NCBI GenBank assembly: GCA_036877525.1
Contig: JAZGTH010000144.1
Coordinates: forward strand, 124,001-188,000
Direction: 5' to 3'
Length of the DNA: 64,000 nucleotides
From: Chromobotia macracanthus
Lineage: Eukaryota; Chordata; Actinopteri; Cypriniformes; Botiidae
Part shown: positions 43,195 to 55,363 of the stretch, piece after piece
Layout: each line of letters begins with the position of its first letter
Numbering within the stretch: position 1 is the stretch's first letter
The notes under the pieces: model-generated
Seen by the model: the letters and a program-made list of their open reading frames with translations, nothing else
What the model was told of the DNA's origin: nothing
Database searches by the model: none
Translations under genes and position numbers: made by a program

Positions 43195-44360
43195 AGAACT
43201 TGCCAATGGGGTACAAAGATGATGTGTGTAGTTACCTTCTGAGGGAACTTGACTCTGCGTCTGGCTTGACCCTATGGGGAACGCCTTCAGAGGAACTTGT
43301 GTCTAATCACGCTAATGAAATTGGCCTGCGACTGTGCCTAATGCGCGTCAGGTGCGCACGCAAGTATAATAGGGCGCCTGTAGAGCATGTCATCAGCTTT
43401 TATGTTTGTTTTCTCGATTGTCTCATGCCATGGCATTTAGAAAATGTGTGCCTCCGTGTCAGAGATATTTGACTCCGGAAGACACGCATGATCTTTGTGT
43501 CGTTTGTTTGGGAGAGGATCATGCACGCTCAGTTCTCGAGGGAGCTGAGTGCAAGAATTGTGAGGGCTTCTCTCTTAAGAAGGAGGGTCCCGCTGTTGCA
43601 GAGGCGCAGTGGAAACTTTCTTCGTGGGGTTCGCAGGTGGACTTAGCGGAGGAGCTCGAGAAGGGCATAAGCCTTTTTTGCTTCCCCACTGAGGAGAAGA
43701 GCCGTCTACCGGGTCACGAGGACCAGGCATCTGGTTCAGACCCATCAGACAGTCTCTTACTGCTGGCGAGCCAAAAGATGCAGGATGTGGCAGAGGCGAC
43801 GAGGGTGGGTGAGCCTTCTCAGCCTGCACCGCATACGGGGAGTTACTGGAGGTCATGTCTCGCGCCACAGAGAGATTAGCTCTCCCCTGGCGGCGCAAGA
43901 AGCCAGTGATCACTCATGGCCGGCTAGATGGTCTTCTGGGCCAGGGTAAGCTGGGCTAACACCCAGGCTAGGAGGGCCCTACGCTCCCCGCAGGGCTCAC
44001 TGGAGAGAGCAACATTCCTTGCGGGATATAAGAGTAGCTAGCTGTCACTAGCCCCCCTTATGCGCTGATTCTATGGGGTTGGGATCGAGTTGTACACTCT
44101 CTTTAAGGGTCCTCCGCTCCCCGATATCAGGCGGGTGGCAGTGGCCATTGTTCACGAGGTCACCTTGGGACTATGACTCCTGGGCTGTGTGCAGAGTAGT
44201 ACCCTACAGTGGGTCCTCTATCCACCGGGGGGCCCGAATTATCCAGCAGGGCTCTGCATTTAGGTGGCGCCTTTGCTGCAGGAAGGAGCTTAGAGCTTGG
44301 TCCATAGGATAATTCTAGGGTGGATGAAGCCTCTGGCTGCCCGGTTACGTAACGTCTGTA
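43195..44360 (+). mobile_element. DIRS-like retrotransposon fragment
   Basis: The GC-rich block, out of keeping with its AT-rich flanks, begins with sequence of the TTACCTTCTGAGGGAAC...GACCCTATGGGGAACGCC kind that starts many cyprinid DIRS-like copies. It carries a gag-like frame and ends near GGTTACGTAACGTC. The reverse transcriptase, RNase H and tyrosine recombinase regions of a full element are absent, so this is an internally deleted copy. The assignment comes from memory of the gag sequence style. Confidence 0.45.
43430..43879 (+). pseudogene. gag-like ORF of DIRS-type element, truncated
   Basis: 149 codons from ATG 43430 to the stop at 43879. The N-terminus has CQRYLTPEDTHDLCVVCLGE and then CKNC, a paired CxxC pattern like a zinc-binding module. 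A later segment reads KLSSWGSQVDLAEELEKG. This organisation matches the first frame of fish DIRS-like elements as I recall them. Intact proteins are much longer, so the copy is truncated; downstream sequence to 44360 continues the same GC-rich element out of frame. A host gene is unlikely. Confidence 0.5.
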
Positions 44361-44548
44361 AACAGAAGGAAGAAGATCCGGCTATTAAATTGTGTTTGTG
44401 GTTGTTGAGGATGATGGAGTCTTAACTGCTGTAGAAACAAGCTGCAGTTTAGAATTTAAACTTGTCACCAACATTAAGAAAACAACTTCAATTTTATGGT
44501 TTGATGAGAGATGGCGATGGAGAGGCAAAAGCTAACGATTGCAGCTCT

Positions 44549-45150
44549 AATGGTACATTTACATGACAACAATGTAGTAAAAAACGGACATTTTTTCCTT
44601 CGCATTTTTGAAATGTTTCACACACACGTCTACAATATGACAAAAATGTGATTATGCATGCCAGGGGAGATGGCAACATGGCAAACACTACCAAAGTCTC
44701 TTTAGGGAAGTAACCTTTGGCTGGAGGGAGGACTTTGATTTTGTCAAAGTCCTGTAAATAATGTAAATAATTTGTAAATAATTTTTGTAAATAATGCATC
44801 TGTGCTGGTGGTTGCAGTAGTGGTGCAGTATATCTACACTTTGCATTAATAAACTGAGCAGCACAAACACAATCATGTAGTGTGTCACGCTTGTGTTTGC
44901 TTGGAGCTGTGCATACATTTACACTGAACACATAATACCCATGCACATGATGTCATTATTTTCACAGATTTGTATTTTTATTGTGTACACAGGAACAAAA
45001 ATGGCACAATTTTTAAAAACTTGTTTTAAAAACACTTTAAAACCCGTTTTAAAAAGTTTGTGTTTTCAGGACCCCAAAACACTGTTGTTGTGTAAATGTA
45101 CAGCCAAAATGCATAGTTTTTCTGTTGAAAACATTGTCATGTAAAACCCC
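44549..45150. mobile_element. MITE-like repeat, hAT-style ends
   Basis: TACATTTACATGACAACAATG at the left is mirrored by ACATTGTCATGTAAA at the right, about 600 bp apart, with related inner segments on both sides (TTTTTGAAATG; TTTTAAAAAG). A 150-codon minus-strand frame inside it has no recognisable domain and is probably incidental. Confidence 0.4.
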
Positions 45151-46582
45151 TAAAACAACACCTTACTTTGCTTTTAACCAAATCATCATGTTTTAAAGAT
45201 TTTTAAATAGTTTTACAGGAAAACACGAAAATATCTGATTTAAAAAATGATTTCTACAGTGCAGAGCAAAACAAAACCATGTGAGATGTTGCATGTGTAT
45301 TTTGCACTTTTTACAGCCCTTTCTCCTACACTTTACCAGCACATCCACTGGGTCAACCTCTCTCCCGCTCCTCTGATAGCCCACTCGTACAGCCTGTTGC
45401 ATAACACAACCAGTCTCTTGAATTATTAAGAGCCCTTCCATCACTGCATTGTTTCAGTTAAATCAGTGAACTGATCTTTGTGAAACTAAAACCTTTGTGA
45501 ATGTGCTGCCCCCTCACTTAATCTAACCCGACAACAGCTGCATGACGCTGCTGGATTGGTCTGTTGATCGATTGATTGATCCAATGGGCTGGCTGAGATT
45601 CAAGCAGTGAAACATTCTGTTATTTTAGATTTTCAGAACAAAATTATTCTGTATAATTTACAAGCCTGTTTCCATGGGAACCTAAAAATGTCCCCACAAG
45701 GTCAAAATTTACTGGTATTACTATACCTGAAGGGACATTTGTTCCTATAATGTTCCTATAATGTTCCTATAATGTAGAGAATACCAGGACACACGCACAC
45801 ATACTCACGTTTGTACAGCTATCTTTGTAGCAACTTTCCAAAGACAATGACTTTTGTACTGTACAAACTGTATATGCTATCCCCAGCCCTCACACAGACT
45901 GTCTACAGTTTACATATTCATATATTTACACATTTCAGTAACGTTCTTTATTTCATTAGAAGCAGTTGCAGTAGATTCTGTATGTTTGTAAATGCCATCA
46001 TCATATAAGTGTTACATGTAGTTATTCTAACAGTTTTATAGAGGCCAGCAATAATGTCAACATGACAATTCAAACAGTTCATGTGCGTGCTGTGAATGCA
46101 TCAATGGCAATTTCACATAGTAACAGTGGCTAAGACATATGAATGTATGTGTCCTGTTATATTGACGTTGTTTCACAGAATTTTTGAACTCTGGGTGAAG
46201 ATGTGATATGCACCGTAATGTAATTTACAGTCTGGAGCCATTATGGAAGTTTGATTTTGGTTATTGGCAGACCTAGAGTAACGGACATAATGCAATTGTT
46301 TTCCCCAGGAAACTGTATCTACACTTCTCATATTCTCTCTGAAACATTTAAACTTGATTTTGGGCTGGTGCTGTAGTCCTTGAATATGAAAATCAACACA
46401 AATCGGATAGCAGGCAAATTATGTATGTTAGGGAACTACAAAATCTTTATTGCAAAAAAATAGTTAGATGAGTGCCACAATCTTGCTGTATTTTCCGCAA
46501 CATGGACAATTTCTGTCATGTTGTGGATTATTTCCATAGTGTTGTTAGGCTAGTTCCATTGCAGTTAGTACAGGGCTGATTA
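45151..46582. repeat. spacer with GTCCCCACAAGG-type repeat
   Basis: No gene. AATGTCCCCACAAGGTCAAA near 45688 begins a dispersed fish repeat ending ATACCAGGACACACGCACAC near 45800. It includes three tandem copies of TTCCTATAATG. Confidence 0.4.
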
Positions 46583-46800
46583 GTACACTGTAAAAAAACT
46601 TTGCTGCCTTAAATTTTTTAAGTTTAATCAACTTAAGTAATTTCAACTTAATATTTTAAATCCTGACTGGTATAATAAGCAATTTTCCAACTATTTCACT
46701 CCACACCAGTCAAGATTACAAAGAGTAAGTTGAAATGACTTGTGCAACCAAATTGATTAAACTTAAAAATTTAGAGCAGCAAAGTTTTTTTACAGTGTAC
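46583..46800. mobile_element. 218-bp palindromic MITE
   Basis: The outer 25 bases are exact inverted repeats (GTACACTGTAAAAAAACTTT and onward), and similarity continues inward for about 85 bases on each side (TAAGTTTAATCAA, ATTTCAACTTA, TGACTGGTG). Almost the whole element can fold into one hairpin. TA lies at both edges, suiting a Tc1/mariner-type target. Confidence 0.75.
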
Positions 46801-49184
46801 ATGCAAACTCTCCAAACGTGTGTGTGTGCGGCTCACTGGGAGTAATCTGAGCAGGGTTGCTGAAGGTAGACTGAGATGAGCCATGCTAATTACTGATGTA
46901 ACCTTATCCTGGTGGGAAGGCCAGATGAAAGTATGTAGACAGAGATCGACAACAAAAATGACCTCACATGAGCCAGCCGATGAACAGGATGCTGCAGCCA
47001 TAAGACTGAGGTATGACCTGCAACATCAGATGATGTTCAAATGTGAAAGCTGTGTTAAGCTGTGCTAATAAATAATCTTCTACCCAGACATCAAATAAAT
47101 TATATTTGATTTTATTAGTTTTAACTTTAAAACTTTAAATCAGATCAGCATTCTTCAAAAGCAAATTTTCCTGTGAAACACAGTAATTGTCTTTATCTGA
47201 ATGCAAATGAGCCTTACACATCAATGGGCGTCCACATGGCAAGATCACATCGGCATTCTGTCGAGTTGTCCTGTCCCTTACCCTGACCAGCAAACACACA
47301 GATGATGATGCTGACATCCAGAGCGAGAGACAATGACTCATAACAATCACAGAGTGACTTTCTTCTCATTTCAGGCTCTTTTCTACTCTTCCTGTCTGCC
47401 AACCACTTCATACATCATCTCTTCCTCTAGCATGGGCATTTGCAGAGTCGTGGAGATCACTTCCGGTCCATTTGCCACTTTGAGAATAAAGGATCAAGCC
47501 AAGCACATTGCATTATGGGATATACATTTCTGTACAGTGTGCTTTATTGTATAGTGCACATTATGGAAAAATTAGTATAGGCCAACATGAGTGTGCAAAG
47601 TATACATACTGTGCTATTAATTAATATAGGACAAGAAATGTTGTTGGGAATCTATATATAGAGAACAATGTTATAAACAGAACAATGTTATACACAGAAC
47701 AATGTTATACAGAAAACAATGTTATATACAGAACAATGTTATACAGAGAACAATGTTATACAGGGAACAATGTTATATACAGAACAATGTTATATACAGA
47801 GAACAATGTTATACACAGAACAATGTTATACACAGAACAATGTTATACAAACATATATACTTTTATCACATTCCATTTACTGACTTGACAGTTTCTCTGT
47901 TTTCTTTTTATTATATTGCGAATAATTTACTACAATGAATGGTTTCACAAATTCCATATGTATAATTTTCTCATTTTTTATAAAATGTATTCTTTCTTTT
48001 AAAGTACCATTCCATACAAACTGGAAAAGCTTGCTTGGTTTAACATTGTGTCATTTATAATGTTTTTTATAAACCTACATAATCTTAGTATTGTTAATAA
48101 GTAGCACTAATATACATCTTACAGAAAACAAAATTTTCAATATTACCATGTACTGTATATGTAAATTTTCCTTTTCTGTGCTATCTTTTATTATTTTTCA
48201 TGTACAGCTGCTTTGCAGCAATGCAACATTGTGAAAAGCACTTGATGAAACAGAATTGAACTCAGTTTACATGTAGACTTTTTCATTTATTACAATTAAC
48301 TTTAATAGTCATGGTGGAATAACATTTCTCAGAATGCTTTAGGCTGTGTTCCACTTTATTTTAAACATACATTCACTAACTTGCCAAAGCACGGAATCCC
48401 TGACCCCATTTGGCAGTTTCTTCTCATATATATACACTTTAGGCAGCTTTGTGTCCCAAACTGGATCTTTATTGGGACATCACAACTGATTGCCATGTAG
48501 GAAAAGCTGAAGTGAAGTGAACTAAGCAGTTTAGAAGAGTTATATTTAAATATTACTATTGATTACTGTGAACATGTTCATTCATCTATACATGTGTTTT
48601 AAGTAAAGGGCTCCGTAGCGGCTTACTGTTGGCTGTTCTGTTTAAACGCATTGCACATGTTCCTCCAGTAGTGGGCAGTAGTGTGTCATCAGCGATCATG
48701 TACATATGCATTAATTAGAATGCAGGCCAAATTTACCATAAAGTTTCCAAAATGAAGACCATCAAACATGAAGCCACTAACAAAATGGAAACCTTAAACA
48801 GAACACAGATGAAGCTGTCACTAACGTTTTCATTGTTTTGGATTAATGAAACTCATTGTTGTGCGACTCCGTTGATTTACATTGAATTGTAATTCTGTAA
48901 ATTCCTGCCATTTCATTTCCAATATCAATTTTCATAAAAGAGGCATTAACAAAGACCCTCCACCAAAGTAACAGTCAGTGACCTTAATTGCCCAGAGCTC
49001 TTCAGGTCACATCAGAAGCGAGTTTTCAAGAGTTCACAGATTAGCCTGTCTGCTGTGTATTAGCATCTCTGCACAACTCAGCAGAGAAAATTAGTCAGAG
49101 GGCCAACAAACCACCATGAGTCTCTGACCGCACGCCTGCGAGTCCCACAGTGCTTTCGCTCTCTACTATGTGAAAACGTATCAA
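46801..49184. repeat. spacer with minisatellite and retroposon tail
   Basis: At 47661-47850 there are about 11 copies of a 14-19-bp unit, AACAATGTTATACAGAG with varying length. At 48200-48262 lies a second AGCTGCTTTGCAGCAATG...AGAATTGAACT tail like that at 622. No gene is seen in the rest. Confidence 0.5.
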
Positions 49185-49288
49185 CCAATCAGAAAAGTCT
49201 TCCATGACTGACCAATAAAAATGCGACACTGCACACAAACTCTCACTGGTTGAAATCAAAGATGGAGCCCCCGAATCCACGGTCTCAG
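49185..49288 (+). promoter_or_regulatory. candidate CCAAT promoter and first coding exon
   Basis: Two CCAAT boxes (49185-49189 in ACCAATCA, and 49212-49216) lie 27 bases apart, as in NF-Y-dependent TATA-less promoters. About 46 bases on, an ATG at 49262 with A at -3 and G at +4 starts nine codons (MEPPNPRSQ). These end in CAG|GTAACC, a plausible donor at 49289. No partner exon is identified; if real, the minisatellites downstream would lie in intron 1. Confidence 0.3.
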
Positions 49289-49289
49289 G

Positions 49290-50117
49290 TAACCAGTTTT
49301 ATTTTCTGATGAAACATCTTTTCATGTAATTAGGAAAAACATCTTAGAAATGTCTTAGAAGAGGGTAGTTGGATTATTTTACTCATAAGTGGTCCAGACT
49401 GTATAACTGCACAATGTGTATTGTTGAGACAATTTAGATCAAACCCCCCACAGAACCACGTCCAAACAGCGGCAATACTGCATTTTTTAATAAGTAAACA
49501 ATATGTCGGGCAGGTGCATCTCAGTGTTTTAATAAATGTTATACAATCTTCATATATTTTTCTCATTGTTATTATTTATCATCAAGAATTTTAAAATTGT
49601 AACCTATGAAACCTATGAAATGTATTCTTTGTCATAATAATTATTTTTGCTATGTATTAAATGCAGTTTTACATCAGATTAAATTTAGGGATGGCCGATG
49701 CAAAACTGATGTTTCGAAGCTGTGTTGAGATCCTGAAGCGTAGATGTTTTGAAAATGCTCCGAAGTGTGATTCAAAACACCCATGTCACGTGACTACACC
49801 TAAATGAAGCTTCTGTGCATTTCACAAGTGTTTCGACAGCTGGCATACCTGCCAAATTTGCATTTGATCAGCAAGGTTGGAAACAAATCACACAATTGTA
49901 AATCTGTTTTACAAAAACCTAATTTCCACACAGTGTAAAAGTAAAGTTAACACATCTTCACTTTGTGTGTTTTTGTGAGAGAATTTTTTAAAAGGCTGGA
50001 GAAAATACATGAAAATAGAAGTAGGTTAAGTCCTTCCGTGGGCTTCATCTCAGGAAGTGCTCTAGCGACAGACAATAGAGGTCATCAGACTGAGCCAGAC
50101 TGAGTGTTAGTTCAGTG
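49290..50117. other. AT-rich spacer, no gene seen
   Basis: No convincing gene. Would be intronic if the candidate exon at 49262 is real. Confidence 0.3.
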
Positions 50118-53100
50118 ATGTCGAGGTAAAGTGATGTCGAGGTAAAAAGTGATGTCGAGGTAAAAAGTGATGTCGAGGTAAAGTGATGTTGAGGTAAAGT
50201 GATGAAGAGGTAAAGTGATGTAGAGGTAAAAAGTGATGTAGAGGTAAAAAGTGATGTTGAGGTAAAGTGATGTAGAGGTAAAAAGTGATGTCGAGGTAAA
50301 AAGTGATGTCGAGGTAAAGTGATGTTGAGGTAAAGTGATGAAGAGGTAAAGTGATGTAGAGGTAAAAAGTGATGTAGAGGTAAAAAGTGATGTTGAGGTA
50401 AAGTGATGTAGAGGTAAAAAGTGATGTAGAGGTAAAGTGATGAAGAGGTAAAGTGATGTAGAGGTAAAAAGTGATGTAGAGGTAAAGTGATGAAGAGGTA
50501 AAGTGATGTAGAGGTAAAAAGTGATGTTGAGGTAAAGTGATGTAGAGGTAAAGTGATGTAGAGGTAAAGTGATGAAGAGGTAAAGTGATGTAGAGGTAAA
50601 AAGTGATGTAGAGGTAAAGTGATGAAGAGGTAAAGTGATGAAGAGGTAAAGTGATGAAGAGGTAAAAAGTGATGTTGAGGTAAAGTGATGTAGAGGTAAA
50701 AAGTGATGTAGAGGTAAAAAGTGATGTAGAGGTAAAGTGATGTAGAGGTAAAGTGATGAAGAGGTAAAGTGATGTAGAGGTAAAGTGATGTAGAGGTAAA
50801 GTGATGTAGAGGTAAAAAGTGATGTTGAGGTAAAGTGATGTAGAGGTAAAGTGATGTAGAGGTAAAGTGATGAAGAGGTAAAGTGATGTAGAGGTAAAGT
50901 GATGTAGAGGTAAAAAGTGATGTAGAGGTAAAGTGATGTAGAGGTAAAGTGATAAAGAGGTAAAGTGATGTAGAGGTAAAAAGTGATGTAGAGGTAAAAA
51001 GTGATGTAGAGGTAAAGTGATGAAGAGGTAAAGTGATGAAGAGGTAAAGTGATGTAGAGGTAAAAAGTGATGTAGAGGTAAAGTGATGTAGAGGTAAAAA
51101 GTGATGTAGAGGTAAAGTGATGTAGAGGTAAAGTGATGTAGAGGTGTAAAGTGGTGTAGAGGTAAAGTGATGTAGAGGTAAAAAGTGATGTAGAGGTAAA
51201 AAGTGATGTAGAGGTAAAGTGAAGTAGAGGTAAAGTGATGTAGAGGTAAAAAGTGATGTAGAGGTAAAGTGATGTAGAGGTAAAGTGATGTAGAGGTACA
51301 GTGATGTAGAGGTAAAGTGATGAAGAGGTAAAGTGATGTAGAGGTAAAGTGATGAAGAGGTAAAGTGATGTAGAGGTAAAGTGATGTAGAGGTAAAAAGT
51401 GATGTAGAGGTAAAAAGTGATGTAGAGGTAAAGTGATGTAGAGGTAAAGTGATAAAGAGGTAAAGTGATGTAGAGGTAAAAAGTGATGTAGAGGTAAAGT
51501 GATGAAGAGGTAAAGTGATGAAGAGGTAAAGTGATGTAGAGGTAAAAAGTGATGTAGAGGTAAAAAGTGATGTAGAGGTAAAGTGATGTAGAGGTAAAGT
51601 GATGTAGAGGTACAGTGATGTAGAGGTAAAGTGATGAAGAGGTAAAGTGATGTTGAGGTAAAGTGATGAAGAGGTAAAGTGATGTAGAGGTAAAGTGATG
51701 TAGAGGTAAAAAGTGATGTAGAGGTAAAGTGATGAAGAGGTAAAGTGATGAAGAGGTAAAGTGATGTAGAGGTAAAAAGTGATGTAGAGGTAAAGTGATG
51801 TAGAGGTAAAAAGTGATGTAGAGGTAAAGTGATGTAGAGGTAAAGTGATGTAGAGGTGTAAAGTGGTGTAGAGGTAAAGTGATGTAGAGGTAAAGTGATG
51901 TTGAGGTAAAGTGATGTAGAGGTAAAAAGTGATGTAGAGGTAAAGTGATGAAGAGGTAAAGTGATGTAGAGGTAAAGTGATGTAGAGGTAAAAAGTGATG
52001 TAGAGGTAAAAAGTGATGTAGAGGTAAAGTGATGTAGAGGTAAAAAGTGATGTAGAGGTAAATAGTGATGTAGAGGTAAAGTGATGTAGAGGTACAGTGA
52101 TGTAGAGGTAAAGTGATGAAGAGGTAAAGTGATGTAGAGGTAAAAAGTGATGTAGAGGTAAAGTGATGTAGAGGTAAAGTGATAAAGAGGTAAAGTGATA
52201 AAGAGGTAAAGTGATGTAGAGGTAAAAAGTGATGTAGAGGTAAAAAGTGATGTAGAGGTAAAAAGTGATGTAGAGGTAAAGTGATGTAGAGGTAAAGTGA
52301 TGAAGAGGTAAAGTGATGTAGAGGTAAAAAGTGATGTAGAGGTAAAAAGTGATGTTGAGGTAAAGTGATGTAGAGGTAAAGTGATGTAGAGGTAAAAAGT
52401 GATGTTGAGGTAAAGTGATGTAGAGGTAAAGTGATGTAGAGGTAAAAAGTGATGTTGAGGTAAAGTGATGTAGAGGTAAAGTGATGTAGAGGTAAAAAGT
52501 GATGTAGAGGTAAAGTGATGTAGAGGTAAAGTGATAAAGAGGTAAAGTGATAAAGAGGTAAAGTGATGTAGAGGTAAAAAGTGATGTAGAGGTAAAAAGT
52601 GATGTAGAGGTAAAGTGATGTAGAGGTAAAGTGATGTAGAGGTACAGTGATGTAGAGGTAAAGTGATGAAGAGGTAAAGTGATGTAGAGGTAAAGTGATG
52701 TTGAGGTAAAAAGTGATGTAGAGGTAAAGTGATGTAGAGGTAAAGTGATAAAGAGGTAAAGTGATGTAGAGGTAAAAAGTGATGTAGAGGTAAAAAGTGA
52801 TGTAGAGGTAAAGTGATGAAGAGGTAAAGTGATGAAGAGGTAAAGTGATGTAGAGGTAAAAAGTGATGTAGAGGTAAAGTGATGTAGAGGTAAAAAGTGA
52901 TGTAGAGGTAAAGTGATGTTGAGGTAAAGTGATGAAGAGGTAAAGTGATGAAGAGGTAAAGTTATGTAGAGGTAAAGTGATGTAGAGGTAAAGTGATGAG
53001 GAGGTAAAGTGATGTAGAGGTAAAAAGTGATGTAGAGGTAAAAAGTGATGTAGAGGTAAAGTGATGTAGAGGTAAAAAGTGATGTAGAGGTAAAGTGATG

Positions 53101-53686
53101 TAGAGGTAAAGTGATGTAGAGGTAAAGTGATGAAGAGGTAAAGTGATGAAGAGGTAAAAAGTGATGTAGAGGTAAAGTGATGTAGAGGTAAAGTGATGAA
53201 GAGGTAAAGTGATGTAGAGGTAAAGTGATGTAGAGGTAAAAAGTGATGTAGAGGTAAAGTGATGTAGAGGTAAAAAGTGATGAAGAGGTAAAGTGATGAA
53301 GAGGTAAAGTGATGTAGAGGTAAAAAGTGATGTAGAGGTAAAAAGTGATGTTGAGGTAAAAAGTGATGTAGAGGTAAAGTGATGTAGAGGTAAAGTGATG
53401 TAGAGGTAAAGTGATGTAGAGGTAAAAAGTGATGTAGAGGTAAAGTGATGTAGAGGTAAAGTGATGTAGAGGTAAAGTGATGTAGAGGTAAAGTGATGTA
53501 GAGGTAAAGTGATGTAGAGGTAAAGTGATGTAGAGGTAAAGTGATGTAGAGGTAAAAAGTGATGTAGAGGTAAAGTGATGTAGAGGTAAAGTGATGTAGA
53601 GGTAAAGTGATGTAGAGGTGTAAAGTGATGTAGAGGTAAAAAGTGATGTAGAGGTAAAGTGATGTAGAGGTAAAGTGATGTAGAGG
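50118..53686. repeat. 16/18-bp minisatellite, about 215 units
   Basis: Units of GTGATGTAGAGGTAAA (16 bp) or the same with two extra A (18 bp) are repeated for 3.6 kb. Variants change TAG to AAG, TTG or TCG; TCG forms are mostly at the left end. Rare markers recur as blocks: GGTGTAAAGTGGTG at about 51143 and 51857, and GGTACAGTGATG at about 51296, 51610, 52093 and 52641. The plus strand has stops in every frame. The minus strand has none, which explains a 1224-codon open frame (53719-50045) reading Leu, Tyr, His, Phe, Thr, Ser repeats. Confidence 0.97.
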
Positions 53687-54862
53687 GCATCGCCGGATAC
53701 AGAGCAACACTTTCATCATCAGTTTTGATTGCGTTGCGATAGAACCGGAAGTAGCTGCACACTGCCTGACTTACCGGAAATATGAAGTGTAATAAAGGTT
53801 TATTGAAATGTAATTTTAGCTCTGAACAAAGTTTACTTTGATGTTTGGTGCTGCTGCAAAATTGAGGATAAGGAAAGAGAGAATATGTTGGTCACGAGAC
53901 CAGGTTTTTGGTTTCCTGAAAGTCGCTGTTAAGTAAACATTAAACCAGGCTCGGACATAATGGGAGCTTGTCGAAAAACGCCCCCAAATTCAAGACAAGG
54001 GGCAAAAATGTCCCTGCACAATCAAACAAGATTAATTACCAATGTTGCGATAATATGTGAAAATGAATAAAAGTGTCGATTACAGCATTACATTTAGACA
54101 TGCTCGCCGTTTGAGTGACCGGTGTTGTATGATATACGGGACATACACGAACGTCTGTGCAGTTGCTTCCTGACCGTGGCTTTATAGAAAAACATTTAAC
54201 ATCTTATTAGATATGAACTGTTGTACACCTTCATTAAGGTATGTCTATCCGGCTTTTAAACAAATACATCAAACAGGTTGTGATCTAAAATGCAAATATA
54301 ATGTCCATTCGTTTGTTCAAAGTCCCACGAAAGCATACCCACTGGATCAGCGCTTCACAGGAACGAAGTTTCACGCACCACGACGCAAATAATCTCCGGA
54401 AAACATCAGAGACGATGTAAGACAGACGATTGATTTCACAACGTATTGAGCTTATACAGGAGTTTCTGCAGTCATCGACCGCTTTGTTCGCTTCTGTATT
54501 CAGTTTATTTCTAGCTTAAGTAACCGTTTTGGTTTTCATGGTACTAAGTGAAAAGGTAAAGTTTTGATTTACTGATGCATGAAACAGCAGTACAGTCATT
54601 CAGAAACTCTGCTCAACGTGTTTGTCTGTGTAGCCTATAGGGAAATCACAACCTGCACTCCCTATCGCCCATGCGGTTACCATGGCAATAATATTTTGAC
54701 ATACATGACCACACGGAGCTGCTGCATCGCTGTACATGTTAACAGTGTAACATACCCCCTCATGTCTGAGACAACTGTGACATGATTGTGATTGCAGCAT
54801 TAAACGGATATCATCTAGAAATACCTAACTGTATTGTGTATTTATATTTTGTATATATATAT

Positions 54863-54863
<1 letters not shown>
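53687..54863. other. spacer between minisatellites
   Basis: Unique, moderately CpG-containing sequence. ACCGGAAGT near 53742 and ACCGGAAAT near 53773 resemble ETS-factor sites; the second overlaps a minus-strand CCG|GTAAGT donor. A minor promoter is possible but no gene is seen. Confidence 0.3.
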
Positions 54864-54929
<66 letters not shown>

Positions 54930-54941
54930 AGATAGATAGAT
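54864..54941. repeat. (GATA)n microsatellite
   Basis: About 19 GATA repeats with one interruption (GATAAAGATA near the end). Confidence 0.97.
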
Positions 54942-55363
54942 TCGTGTGTGTGTGTATGTAAACAAAAATGTATGGATGTGATCATACTAATTCATATGCA
55001 TTAGTCATCAAATCACTAAAATGTAAGTTATGAAGTACCATGAGACTGTTGCAATACACATAATAATATCTATAAAGCAGATATATGAATGTGATCATCC
55101 TTTACCCACATATGCATTTTAGGGTGGGAAATGTACCTATGGTACATGTTCTGTAATTAAAGGGGAATTAACAGAACATAGCTGAGTCCATTTCTAACTG
55201 CTGCAATGCTAAACTCAGCTAACAGGGAAAAGTTTTCAAAGTTAAGACTGCCAAAAGTTATGCAGTAATATTAGTAGAACACTTTTCTATTACTCTATAT
55301 TCTGTTGTCAGGTTCCTGGCTCTCTGTCTTGAACCTTTCTTAATTATATCTCCAGGGTCCTGA
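54942..55363. other. spacer, no gene seen
   Basis: AT-rich sequence. The last 60 bases (TGTCAGGTTCCTGGCTCTCT at 55306) look like the start of an LTR-type repeat leading into the next array. Confidence 0.4.

Noticed and set aside
44494..44946. A 150-codon minus-strand frame as a gene
   Set aside because: It lies inside a MITE-like repeat and shows no domain.
50045..53719. A 1224-codon minus-strand frame as a real gene
   Set aside because: The repeat unit lacks stops in all three minus frames, so the length carries no coding information; kept only as a finding.
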